This document shows positions 32,297 through 41,634 of a DNA stretch of 41,634 nt, piece by piece. Each line of letters begins with the position of its first letter. The stretch's first letter is position 1. A program made the translations under genes and the position numbers. The stretch spans positions 1-41,634 of the forward strand of contig CAJUMI010000014.1 of NCBI GenBank assembly GCA_910587545.1, given 5' to 3'. Origin of the DNA: an uncultured Muribaculaceae bacterium. Lineage in GTDB: Bacteria; Bacteroidota; Bacteroidia; Bacteroidales; Muribaculaceae. The notes beneath the pieces are model-generated. The model did no database searches, was not told where the DNA came from, and saw only the letters and a list, made by a program, of their open reading frames with translations.

Positions 32297-32334
32297 ATGC
32301 TTTTGTCTTGGTGTTTTTGGATTGATTGTTTGCG

Positions 32335-32342
32335 CAAAGTTA
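32335..32342 (-). promoter_or_regulatory. -7 box (TAACTTTG) for the outer-membrane protein gene
   Basis: The reverse complement reads TAACTTTG; the start near 32327 gives a leader of about 31 nt. Confidence 0.55.
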
Positions 32343-32417
32343 ACAATTATCCATCATTGCGGCAATTCCATCTGAAAAAAAGGATCGGCTGATTGTTCGA
32401 TTGTTCGGGAATATTGT

Positions 32418-32425
32418 TATCTTTG
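32418..32425 (+). promoter_or_regulatory. -7 box (TATCTTTG) for the DEAD-helicase operon
   Basis: TATCTTTG fits TAnnTTTG, with TTG at 32393-32395 as a possible -33 (22-bp spacing). The leader is about 24 nt. Confidence 0.6.
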
Positions 32426-32455
32426 TAAAATTATTATTTTATAACGACATAAAAC

Positions 32456-34210
32456 ATGACATTTAATGAACTGGGAGTTCGTGATGATCTCCTGAAAGCC
32501 ATAGCTGAACTGGGCTTCGAAAACCCTATGCCAGTTCAGGAAAAAGTAATTCCTGTGTTGCTGTCCGAAGACCACGACCTTGTGGCGCTTGCGCAGACCG
32601 GCACGGGCAAAACGGCCGCTTTCGGCCTGCCTGTAATTCAGCGCATTGATCCGACGATCCACCGCCCACAGGCCCTTATACTGGCCCCCACACGCGAACT
32701 CTGCCTGCAGATAGCCGGCGATCTTGCCGATTTCTCCAAATATACGTCCGACCTCAGGGTGCTCCCTGTTTACGGCGGTTCGAGCATCGAAAGTCAGATC
32801 AGGGCGCTCCGTGAAGGAGTGCAGATCATAGTCGCCACTCCCGGACGTCTTATAGACCTTATTAACCGTGGCGTTGTCAAGCTTGCCGACGTACATACCG
32901 TCGTGCTCGACGAGGCTGATGAGATGCTCAATATGGGTTTTGTCGATTCGATCACCGACATCCTCGGCCATGTTCCGGATGGGCGTAAGATGTTGCTCTT
33001 CTCGGCGACAATGCCCGCCGAGGTAGGACGCATCGCCAAGCGTTTCATGAAAGATCCCGAGGAGATTGTGATAGGGACGCGCAATGAAGGCGCCGCAAAC
33101 GTCAGGCACATCTATTATATGGTCAATGCCCGCGACAAATATCTCGCGCTCAAACGCATCGCCGACGACTCTCCCAATATCTACGCCATCATTTTCTGCC
33201 GCACCCGCCGCGACACCCAGGAAGTGGCCGACAAGCTGATCGCCGACGGCTATAATGCCGAAGCGCTCCACGGCGACCTGTCACAGCAGCAGCGTGACAT
33301 CGTGATGAAAAAGTTCCGCGACCGTGTCATCTCCATGCTTGTGGCCACCGACGTTGCAGCCCGCGGGCTTGACGTCGACGACCTGACCCATGTCATCAAC
33401 TACGGTCTCCCTGACGATACGGCTGTCTATACCCACCGCTCCGGCCGTACGGGTCGAGCCGGAAAGACCGGTGTGTCGGTCGCCATTATCCACTCGCGAG
33501 AGAAAGGCAAGCTGCGTGAGATAGAAAAGATCCTGGGCAAGAAGTTTGAGCGTTGTGAGGTGCCGACTCCTCAGCATATTATCGAGAAGCAGCTTTATAA
33601 TCTTGCCGACCGTCTCGAGCGAGTAGAGGTCAACGAGGAGGAGATCAACAAGTATATGCCCGGCGTGTCGCGCAAACTGTCGTGGCTCGGAACCGAGGAT
33701 CTGCTCAAACGTGTGCTTTCGCTCGAATTCAATCGCCTGTTGGACTACTATAAGGATGCCCCCGCGATTGATTTCATCGACGAAAAACCTCAAAAAGACA
33801 AAAAAGGTAAGAAGGAACGTCCTGCCGACGCTGACAAAGACCGTCGCACTGCCGAAAAGGGGATGGAGCGGGTTTATGTCAATGTCGGCAAAACCGATGG
33901 CTTTTTCGCCGGCAACCTGATTGAGCTGCTCAACAGCAATTCGACAGGCCGGCGCATTGATGTCGGCCGCATCGACCTTTTGCCCAACTACTCGCTTTTT
34001 GATGTGCGTAAAAGCGATGCCCGACGAGCGGTAAATGCCCTTAAGGGAGCCGAATTTTTCGGGCAGCGCATCTACAGCGAGATCGCTGATCCGGACAAGG
34101 ATTATGCACGTCAGGGATCGTCAGGGCCAAGGGAAAAGTCGGGCAAATCGAGAAAATCAGACCAACCCAAGGAGTTCTCTCGCAAACCAAAGAAATTCCG
34201 CGGACGTTAA
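32456..34210 (+). CDS. deaD: DEAD-box ATP-dependent RNA helicase (DeaD/CsdA type)
   Basis: A 584-residue cytoplasmic RNA helicase for ribosome assembly, mRNA turnover and cold adaptation. Helicase core motifs: Q-motif PMPVQ (24-28), motif I AQTGTGKT (46-53), Ia PTRE (78-81), II DEAD (152-155), III SAT (183-185), and VI HRSGRTGRAG (near 330). A Lys-rich linker (about 440-465) leads to a DbpA-like RNA-binding domain (about 470-540, YVNVGKTDGFFAGNLIELLN) and a basic tail (GPREKSGKSRKSD, KKFRGR). It is first of four genes with 20-bp, -4-bp and 5-bp junctions. Confidence 0.94.
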   Translation: MTFNELGVRDDLLKAIAELGFENPMPVQEKVIPVLLSEDHDLVALAQTGTGKTAAFGLPVIQRIDPTIHRPQALILAPTRELCLQIAGDLADFSKYTSDLRVLPVYGGSSIESQIRALREGVQIIVATPGRLIDLINRGVVKLADVHTVVLDEADEMLNMGFVDSITDILGHVPDGRKMLLFSATMPAEVGRIAKRFMKDPEEIVIGTRNEGAANVRHIYYMVNARDKYLALKRIADDSPNIYAIIFCRTRRDTQEVADKLIADGYNAEALHGDLSQQQRDIVMKKFRDRVISMLVATDVAARGLDVDDLTHVINYGLPDDTAVYTHRSGRTGRAGKTGVSVAIIHSREKGKLREIEKILGKKFERCEVPTPQHIIEKQLYNLADRLERVEVNEEEINKYMPGVSRKLSWLGTEDLLKRVLSLEFNRLLDYYKDAPAIDFIDEKPQKDKKGKKERPADADKDRRTAEKGMERVYVNVGKTDGFFAGNLIELLNSNSTGRRIDVGRIDLLPNYSLFDVRKSDARRAVNALKGAEFFGQRIYSEIADPDKDYARQGSSGPREKSGKSRKSDQPKEFSRKPKKFRGR

Positions 34211-34229
34211 TAAAAAATATAGTCGATAT

Positions 34230-34898
34230 ATGTTCAGGTCGCTTGTCATATCATTTGTTTCATTGTTCATGTTGCCTGTGGCGGCGCTGTCTCAGGACGA
34301 GCCGGCCGCTGCTTCAAAAGCGGTAGATTTCTTCAATAGCGCTCCGCTCGACGTGGCAGGTAACTTGTCTCAGATCAGTCGGCTGGATATGGTTGACTAT
34401 TTTGTCAGCGGTTCGACTTTCAAGAGTGAGAATCAGCTCGGTGCCAAGGTGGCGCTTAAGTCGTTGGGCGATGAGATGGTTGTCTGGCAGGACGATGACT
34501 CGGTGTCGACGGCTATCGTCGTATTGCCATCGGCATCGCCGCGTGCCGACACTCTGCTGATGGTGATCCGAACTATCGGAGGCCCCATGCCAGACAGCGA
34601 AGTGTCGTTCTATGATAGCGGATGGAATGAGATCCGGGATCTTCGCGGTTTTCCGCGCCCTGCACTTAAGGACTGGGTGAAGCCCGCCGGCCGCAGAATG
34701 TTGGCCGAGATCGGTGAGACTCTGCCCTTTATGCTTGCTACCGCCGGATATGACGCGGAGACGCGTACTCTCACCCTGACCAACCGCATGGACTCATACT
34801 ACGTCGCCGGCGATAAGCCTGATTGTCTGGCTCTCATTAGGCCCGAGCTGCGTTATGTCTGGAACGGCAGATCATTTGTCGCTTACAAGGAGAAATGA
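34230..34898 (+). CDS. DUF3256-family exported protein
   Basis: A 222-residue protein; the start at 34230 is chosen because it begins a signal peptide (MFRSLVISFVSLFMLPVAALS) and lies 20 bp after the helicase stop, whereas longer frames run into that gene. The mature part (AVDFFNSAPLDVAGNLSQISRLDMVDYF, then VLPSASPRADTLLMVIRT) fits DUF3256, a Bacteroidetes family of unknown function. I recall it being found just before xseA. It overlaps xseA by 4 bp (ATGA). Location is probably periplasm or outer membrane; no lipobox is seen. Why an exported protein is coupled to exonuclease VII is not known. Confidence 0.75.
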   Translation: MFRSLVISFVSLFMLPVAALSQDEPAAASKAVDFFNSAPLDVAGNLSQISRLDMVDYFVSGSTFKSENQLGAKVALKSLGDEMVVWQDDDSVSTAIVVLPSASPRADTLLMVIRTIGGPMPDSEVSFYDSGWNEIRDLRGFPRPALKDWVKPAGRRMLAEIGETLPFMLATAGYDAETRTLTLTNRMDSYYVAGDKPDCLALIRPELRYVWNGRSFVAYKEK

Positions 34899-36142
34899 AC
34901 GGAGCCCTTTCCCTGCTTGAACTCAACACGCGCATCAGTTCTGCCATAGCGGCTGACGCGTCGTTGCGTGATGTATGGGTCACAGCCGAGACCGGTGACC
35001 TGCGCGTCAGTGGAGGCCACTGCTATTTGGAACTGATCGAGAAGGACCGGCAGAGCGGTCGGCCGGTCGCGAGACTCCGCGCCATAATCTGGGCGTCGCA
35101 GTATGCCCGTATAGCGTCGGAATTTGCAGCAGTCACCGGCCGGCAGCTTGTCTCTGATCTCAAGGTGATGGTGAAGGCTACGGTCAGTTTCCATCCGATC
35201 TTCGGAATGTCGGCTGTCATCACGGCCATAAATCCCGAGTTTACTTGCGGAGACCTTATCCGCCGGCGCATGATGATGATAAGTCGTCTTACTGACGAGG
35301 GTATCATCGATATGAACCGCACCTTGCCGTGGCCCGAAGTGCCGTGGCGGGTGGCTGTCGTGTCGGCCGGAGGAGCCGCCGGCTATGGCGATTTTATAAC
35401 TCATCTTTACAATAATCCGTCGCGCCTGCGTTTCACGACCGAACTTTTTCCGGCCGTCATGCAGGGAGAGAACGCTCCCCGGAGCATTATCGCAGCTCTT
35501 GAGAGTGTAGCCGGGCGCATGGACGACTTTGATTGCGTGGTCGTCATCCGTGGCGGCGGTGCGACTGGCGATCTGGCATCGTTCGACGACTATGACCTTG
35601 CAGCGAATATCGCTCAGTTTCCGCTGCCTGTAATCGTAGGCATCGGTCACGAACGCGATGTCACGATTCTCGACTATGTCGCAGCCGTAAGAGTTAAGAC
35701 ACCTACGGCAGCCGCAGAGTGGCTGATAGGGCGGATGGAAACCGCATTGGGGCGTGTCCGCGAAGTGGCGTCGGAATTGTTCCGCCTCGCCGTGTCGAAG
35801 GTCAGTGGCGGTCTGCAGCAGCTGGCCTATTGTCAAGGGCTGCTGCCCTCGCTGGTCCTCGGTAAGATCGGACGTGCCCGCTCGTCGCTTGATGCTGCCG
35901 TCCCCGATGCCTTGCGACATGCGGCCGATCAGATAATACGTCGGCATGGCGACTGGCTTGACGCCGCCGCACGCCTCATCGAGGCGTTGTCGCCCGAAGC
36001 GGTGTTGCGACGGGGATATTCGGTCTGCCGTGTCAACGGCCGTGCTGTCAAAGACGCCTCGGCTCTGAGTCCCGGCGACACGCTAACAGCCGTCCTTGCC
36101 AAGGGCTCTTTCAAATCAACTGTTACTGAAATTGATATTTAA
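34895..36142 (+). CDS. xseA: Exodeoxyribonuclease VII large subunit
   Basis: A 415-residue cytoplasmic nuclease subunit; with XseB it degrades single-stranded DNA from both ends in repair. An N-terminal OB-fold (about 1-105: LSLLELNTRIS, VWVTAETGDLRVSGGHCYLEL) is followed by the catalytic domain with VAVVSAGGAAGYGDF (about 152-166), VVVIRGGGATGDLASFDDYDLA (about 212-233), and IGHERDVTILDYVA with its conserved His/Glu/Asp. A C-terminal segment (EAVLRRGYSVCR) ends the protein. The start overlaps DUF3256 by 4 bp, giving translational coupling. The coiled-coil arm (about 270-365) is present. Confidence 0.95.
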   Translation: MNGALSLLELNTRISSAIAADASLRDVWVTAETGDLRVSGGHCYLELIEKDRQSGRPVARLRAIIWASQYARIASEFAAVTGRQLVSDLKVMVKATVSFHPIFGMSAVITAINPEFTCGDLIRRRMMMISRLTDEGIIDMNRTLPWPEVPWRVAVVSAGGAAGYGDFITHLYNNPSRLRFTTELFPAVMQGENAPRSIIAALESVAGRMDDFDCVVVIRGGGATGDLASFDDYDLAANIAQFPLPVIVGIGHERDVTILDYVAAVRVKTPTAAAEWLIGRMETALGRVREVASELFRLAVSKVSGGLQQLAYCQGLLPSLVLGKIGRARSSLDAAVPDALRHAADQIIRRHGDWLDAAARLIEALSPEAVLRRGYSVCRVNGRAVKDASALSPGDTLTAVLAKGSFKSTVTEIDI

Positions 36143-36147
36143 CAGAT

Positions 36148-36351
36148 ATGCAACCTGTCACAGAACTTACCTACAGTCAGGCTCTTGCCGAACTCGAACA
36201 GATACTCGCCGCCTTGCGTGGCGACGACTGCGACGTCGATCGGCTGACGGTCATGACCGCTCGCGCAGTAGAACTGCTCAACCACTGTCGTTCGCGCCTG
36301 ACAACCACCGACGAAGAACTACACCGCATCCTCGATTCTCTGCAGAATTAG
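36148..36351 (+). CDS. xseB: Exodeoxyribonuclease VII small subunit
   Basis: A 67-residue helical protein that binds the XseA coiled-coil arms. The pattern YSQALAELEQILAAL and the second helix ARAVELLNHCRSRLTTTDEEL are typical. It lies 5 bp after xseA, the usual pair. No clear terminator follows; the pnp promoter comes 125 bp later. Confidence 0.92.
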   Translation: MQPVTELTYSQALAELEQILAALRGDDCDVDRLTVMTARAVELLNHCRSRLTTTDEELHRILDSLQN

Positions 36352-36476
36352 CGAAAACAAACTGTTTGCCAAAGAGGAGTATGGCTGGTGACAAGTCCGG
36401 CCGGTCAGACAAGCCTGACTTATCCCACTTGTTGCAGATACAAAACCGCTTCTTTTACGGGCTTGGATTAATTAAA

Positions 36477-36508
36477 TTTGTTAATTTCAAGCGGTTTTCG
36501 TATCTTTG
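36477..36508 (+). promoter_or_regulatory. Full Bacteroidetes promoter for pnp (TTTG-N20-TATCTTTG)
   Basis: The -33 box TTTG at 36477-36480 is followed after exactly 20 bp by the -7 box TATCTTTG at 36501-36508. This is the best-matched promoter in the window; the leader is about 36 nt. Confidence 0.8.
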
Positions 36509-36550
36509 TGTGATTTTACAAGAAGAAAAATATATTATTAACCAACATTT

Positions 36551-38827
36551 ATGAATCCAATCAAAAAAACCATCGAGCTTGCCGACGGTCGTAAGATCAC
36601 TCTCGAGACCGGCAAACTGGCAAAGCAGGCCGATGGAGCGGTTGAACTGCGCATGGGTAATACGATGCTCCTTGCGACAGTCGTTTCGGCCAAAGAGGCC
36701 GGTGAGGGTGTAGATTTCATGCCCCTCCAAGTTGAGTACAAAGAAAAATTCTCGTCTGCGGGGCGTTTCCCCGGCGGTTTCCTCAAACGTGAAGGCCGTG
36801 CGAGCGACTATGAAGTGCTGACCGCCCGTCTGGTCGACCGTGTGCTTCGTCCCCTTTTCCCTGATAACTACCATGCTGACACTTTTGTCAACATCACTAT
36901 GTATTCAAGCGACGGTGTCGACATGCCCGACGCTCTCGCCGGACTTGCCGCATCAGCAGCGATCGCGGTGAGTGATATTCCTTTCAACGGACCTATCTCC
37001 GAGGTGCGCGTAGCCCGTATCGACGGTGAGTTTGTGATCAACCCGACTTTCGAGCAACTCGAGCGTGCTGACATGGAACTCATGGTCGGCGCTACCTACG
37101 ACAACATCATGATGGTCGAAGGTGAGATGAACGAAGTGTCTGAAGCCGACCTTCTCGCAGCTCTCAAGGCCGCTCATGAAGCCATCAAAGAGCAGTGCAA
37201 GGCTCAGATCGAGCTCGCCGAGCTCGCAGGCAAGACTGTAAAGCGCGAATATTGCCACGAGGTCAACGACGAGGAGCTCCGCGCCGACGTCAAGGCCAAA
37301 TGCTACGACAAGGCCTATGCGATCGCCAAGGCAGGCTGCGCCGACAAGCACTGGCGTCAGGACAGCTTCGACGCTATCTGTGACGAGTATATCGAATCGC
37401 TTCCCGAGGACGTCCGCGATGAAAAGACTCCGCTGGTCAAGCGCTACTATCATGACGTAGAGAAAGAAGCAGTGCGCCGTTGCATTCTCGACGAAGGTAT
37501 CCGTCTCGACGGCCGTAAGACTACGGAAATCCGTCCGATCTGGTGTGAGGTCGACTACCTTCCCGGACCTCACGGATCGGCTGTGTTCACCCGCGGCGAG
37601 ACACAGTCGCTCTCGACTGTCACCCTCGGCACCAAACTCGACGAGAAGATCCTCGACGACGTGCTCAACCAGGGTCGCGAACGCTTCCTGCTCCACTACA
37701 ATTTCCCTCCATTCTCGACAGGCGAGGCCAAGGCAGTGCGCGGCGTGGGCCGTCGTGAAATTGGCCACGGCAATCTTGCCCACCGTGCGCTCAAACGCAT
37801 GTTCCCCGATGATTTCCCTTACGTTTGCCGCGTAGTCAGCGATATCCTCGAGTCTAACGGTTCGTCTTCGATGGCCACCGTGTGCGCCGGTACACTTGCG
37901 CTCCTCGACGCAGGTGTCAAGATGAAGAAGCCCGTCAGCGGTATCGCGATGGGACTTATCACCGATACCGAAAGCAGCAAATATGCAGTGCTCAGCGATA
38001 TTCTCGGTGACGAAGACCACCTCGGCGATATGGACTTCAAGGTGACAGGTACTGTCGACGGCATCACAGCCACCCAGATGGACATCAAGTGTGACGGCCT
38101 TAGCTATGAGATCCTCGAGAAAGCCCTTATGCAGGCCCGCGACGGTCGTCTCCACATTCTGAATATAATCAATCAGACGATCCCCGCACCTCGCGAAGAC
38201 TACAAGCCTCACGTGCCGCGCATCGTAACGATGACCATTCCGAAAGAACTTATCGGTGCTGTCATCGGCCCGGGTGGAAAGATCATCCAGGGCATTCAGG
38301 AAGAGAGCGGTGCGACCGTTTCGATCGACGAAATCGACGATCATGGCTACATCGAGGTTGCAGCTGCCAACAAGGCTGCCATCGACAAGGCTCTCGGCAT
38401 GATCAACGCTATCGTGGAGCTCCCCGAGGAAGGCAAGACCTACACAGGCAAGGTTGTCAACATTATGGACTTCGGCGCATTTGTCCAGTTCATGCCTAAC
38501 CGCGATGGCCTTCTCCATATCTCGGAGATCTCATGGGAACGCCTTGACAACATGGAAGCCTCAGGTCTCAAGGAAGGCGACGAGGTTGAAGTCAAGCTCA
38601 TCGAGATCGACAAGAAGACCGGCAAATTCCGTCTGTCGATGCGTGCCCTTCTTCCCAAGCCCGAGGGTTGGGTAGAGCCGCAACGCGCTCCGCGCGGCGA
38701 ACGTGCTCCCCGTCGTGACGGTGACCGTCCCCGCCGTGATGGCGACCGCGGCCCACGCCGTGATCGCGGTGATCGCAATGACCGTCGTAACGGCGGAAAT
38801 CGCGAGAACCATGAAAACAACGAATAA
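36551..38827 (+). CDS. pnp: Polyribonucleotide nucleotidyltransferase (PNPase)
   Basis: A 758-residue trimeric 3'-5' exoribonuclease that phosphorolyses RNA and can add tails. The first RNase PH domain (ADGRKITLETGKLAKQADG, GRFPGGFLKREGR near 75-88) and a helical linker precede the second RNase PH domain (IRLDGRKTTEIRPIW; GSAVFTRGETQSLSTVTLG, about 336-360). The KH domain (IGAVIGPGGKIIQGIQEESG, near 570-590) and the S1 domain (about 630-700, FGAFVQFMPNRDGLLHISEIS) follow. The C-terminal tail (about 703-758) is rich in Arg, Asp and Gly with repeated RRDGDR units, longer than in E. coli and probably RNA- or partner-binding. It is monocistronic, between a consensus promoter and terminator. Confidence 0.97.
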   Translation: MNPIKKTIELADGRKITLETGKLAKQADGAVELRMGNTMLLATVVSAKEAGEGVDFMPLQVEYKEKFSSAGRFPGGFLKREGRASDYEVLTARLVDRVLRPLFPDNYHADTFVNITMYSSDGVDMPDALAGLAASAAIAVSDIPFNGPISEVRVARIDGEFVINPTFEQLERADMELMVGATYDNIMMVEGEMNEVSEADLLAALKAAHEAIKEQCKAQIELAELAGKTVKREYCHEVNDEELRADVKAKCYDKAYAIAKAGCADKHWRQDSFDAICDEYIESLPEDVRDEKTPLVKRYYHDVEKEAVRRCILDEGIRLDGRKTTEIRPIWCEVDYLPGPHGSAVFTRGETQSLSTVTLGTKLDEKILDDVLNQGRERFLLHYNFPPFSTGEAKAVRGVGRREIGHGNLAHRALKRMFPDDFPYVCRVVSDILESNGSSSMATVCAGTLALLDAGVKMKKPVSGIAMGLITDTESSKYAVLSDILGDEDHLGDMDFKVTGTVDGITATQMDIKCDGLSYEILEKALMQARDGRLHILNIINQTIPAPREDYKPHVPRIVTMTIPKELIGAVIGPGGKIIQGIQEESGATVSIDEIDDHGYIEVAAANKAAIDKALGMINAIVELPEEGKTYTGKVVNIMDFGAFVQFMPNRDGLLHISEISWERLDNMEASGLKEGDEVEVKLIEIDKKTGKFRLSMRALLPKPEGWVEPQRAPRGERAPRRDGDRPRRDGDRGPRRDRGDRNDRRNGGNRENHENNE

Positions 38828-38845
38828 TTCACTTCGATAAATATT

Positions 38846-38885
38846 AAAGACGGTGTGCTTCATGCCAAAGCACACCGTCTTTTTT
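38846..38885 (+). terminator. Rho-independent terminator of pnp
   Basis: AAAGACGGTGTGCTT (38846-38860) pairs with AAGCACACCGTCTTT (38868-38882), with T to 38885. A 15-bp perfect stem. Confidence 0.88.
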
Positions 38886-39023
38886 ATACACCGGCGTTGA
38901 TAAATTGGGGTAAAGGGTCTTGCTGGATTAGCCGCAGGTGATGAATTTTCGCGTGGTGGGGGGAGCATAGCGGTTGCTATGTGACCGGTGAATATCAGGC
39001 AGGTTCTGTTTGTTGATTGTCGG

Positions 39024-39069
39024 GTGAGAAAAATAAACGTCGTCCGTGCTTGTGGTGACGGACGACGTT
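39024..39069 (-). terminator. Terminator of the sdh/frd operon
   Basis: AACGTCGTCCGT (39036-39047) pairs with ACGGACGACGTT (39058-39069); on the minus strand it is followed by TATTTTTCTC, about 25 nt past the sdhB stop. Confidence 0.82.
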
Positions 39070-39094
39070 GTCATGTTAGTGATGTAATTGAGTC

Positions 39095-39850
39095 TTATTC
39101 GGCAAATTTGGCTTTGATGAATTCGCGGTTGAGACGGGCGATGTTGCTCAGCGGAATGTTTTTGGGGCATTCGGCTGCGCAGGCACCGGTGTTGGTGCAG
39201 TTACCGAAGCCGAGTTCGTCCATCTTCTTGACCATTGCGCGGGCGCGGCGTTTGCGTTCTACCTGGCCCTGGGGCAGGAGTGCGAACTGGCTTACCTTTG
39301 CGGAGACGAAGAGCATGGCCGAGCCGTTCTTGCAGGCTGCCACGCAGGCGCCGCAGCCGATGCATGTGGCGGAGTCCATGGCCACGTCGGCTATTTCCTT
39401 TGATATCGGGGTGCTGTTGGCATCCTGAGCGCCGCCGCAGTTGAACGACACGTAGCCGCCGGCCTGCTGGATCTGGTCGAATGCGTTGCGGTTGACCATA
39501 AGGTCGCGGATCACAGGGAACGCAGCCGAGCGCCAGGGCTCGATGGTGATAGTGTCGCCGTCGTTGAATTTGCGCATGTGGAGCTGGCATGTGGTGATGC
39601 CCTGCACGGGACCGTGGGGGTGACCGTTGATGTAGAGCGAGCACATGCCGCAGATGCCTTCGCGGCAGTCGCTGTCGAATACGACGGGCTCTTCGTTCTG
39701 TTCGACGAGCTGCTGATTGAGCATGTCGAGCATTTCGAGAAAGCTGCTGTCGGTCGAAACGTTATCGAGGTGATAGTTGACGAACCGGCCTTTTTCTTTG
39801 GGACCGCGTTGACGCCAAATTTTCAGATTTACGCTGATTGTTTTTTCCAT
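39095..39850 (-). CDS. sdhB: Succinate dehydrogenase/fumarate reductase iron-sulfur subunit
   Basis: A 251-residue subunit that carries electrons between the flavoprotein and the membrane anchor. The [2Fe-2S] cysteines are in CREGICGMC (Cys62, Cys67, Cys70) plus Cys88. The C-terminal [4Fe-4S] and [3Fe-4S] cysteines are in CIGCGACVAAC (163, 166, 169, 173) and NCTNTGACAAECP (218, 224, 228). In anaerobic Bacteroidales the complex works mainly as menaquinol-dependent fumarate reductase, making succinate. The gene follows sdhA by 38 bp and ends before a terminator. frdB is an equally good name. Confidence 0.95.
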   Translation of the reverse strand: MEKTISVNLKIWRQRGPKEKGRFVNYHLDNVSTDSSFLEMLDMLNQQLVEQNEEPVVFDSDCREGICGMCSLYINGHPHGPVQGITTCQLHMRKFNDGDTITIEPWRSAAFPVIRDLMVNRNAFDQIQQAGGYVSFNCGGAQDANSTPISKEIADVAMDSATCIGCGACVAACKNGSAMLFVSAKVSQFALLPQGQVERKRRARAMVKKMDELGFGNCTNTGACAAECPKNIPLSNIARLNREFIKAKFAE

Positions 39851-39888
39851 AATTTCATGAATTGTTATTTGGAACGCCGGTGGCGCGG

Positions 39889-41634
<1,746 letters not shown>

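Noticed and set aside
34035..34229. Longer N-terminus for DUF3256 starting inside the helicase gene
   Set aside because: It overlaps the end of deaD by about 175 bp, and the ATG at 34230 gives a proper signal peptide.
36953..38518. 521-codon open frame on the minus strand opposite pnp
   Set aside because: It lies wholly antisense to a certain PNPase gene, has no recognisable domain, and its length follows from the codon bias of the sense strand. Similar antisense frames occur opposite sdhA (40285-40983) and other GC-rich genes.

Overview
The window looks like chromosomal DNA from a gut-type Bacteroidales bacterium, most likely a Muribaculaceae (S24-7) relative. That family call is an inference. 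It rests on a GC-rich Bacteroidales gene set, including serine palmitoyltransferase, a reverse-domain rubrerythrin, a DUF3256 gene next to xseA-xseB, the rpsU-xer-hpf cluster and a pepP/gamma-carbonic-anhydrase pair. It also rests on repeated Bacteroidetes-type promoters (-7 box TAnnTTTG, once with an ideally spaced TTTG -33 box) and on starts mostly without Shine-Dalgarno sequences. Genes ending in TGA, TAA and TAG are all present, so the genetic code is standard.

Layout. 1-430: a probable mobile-element edge (a 12-bp repeat resembling IS21-type ends, a small membrane ORF, terminators) next to tRNA-Ser(GCU). 728-5313: GNAT acetyltransferase, serine palmitoyltransferase, a secreted GH20 hexosaminidase and rubrerythrin. 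5459-10940 (minus): a tightly packed five-gene envelope operon, in order of transcription a DUF4836-like lipoprotein, an ABC ATPase, an FtsX/MacB-like permease, a lipoprotein gene broken by one in-frame TGA, and a PagL-like outer-membrane deacylase. 11156-14418: an aminotransferase, an OmpA-family protein and a SemiSWEET. 14710-21520 (minus): an RND tripartite efflux operon ending in a divergent LpxA-like acyltransferase. 21845-25794 (minus): hpf, xer recombinase and rpsU, then gamma-carbonic anhydrase and aminopeptidase P. 25890-29166: nagA, two tandem SGNH hydrolases, and between them a small surface-protein gene cut by an in-frame TAG. 29253-32296 (minus): cinA, tsaD, a 222-bp inverted-repeat element just upstream of tsaD, and an outer-membrane barrel protein. 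32456-38827: DEAD-box helicase, DUF3256, xseA, xseB and polynucleotide phosphorylase. 39095-41634 (minus): the iron-sulfur subunit and partial flavoprotein subunit of succinate dehydrogenase/fumarate reductase.

The genes describe an anaerobe that invests in its envelope (sphingolipids, lipid A acylation and deacylation, efflux, OmpA and other barrels), releases and uses amino sugars (GH20, NagA, SGNH deacetylase/esterase candidates) and respires through fumarate reductase.

The best candidate for a poorly described system is the DUF4836/ABC/permease/lipoprotein/PagL operon. Other points worth checking are the two single-codon nonsense interruptions in surface-protein genes, an Arg-to-Pro change in serine palmitoyltransferase, two extra membrane segments in the RND pump, the RND-lpxA operon, and the short inverted-repeat element with related ends elsewhere in the window.
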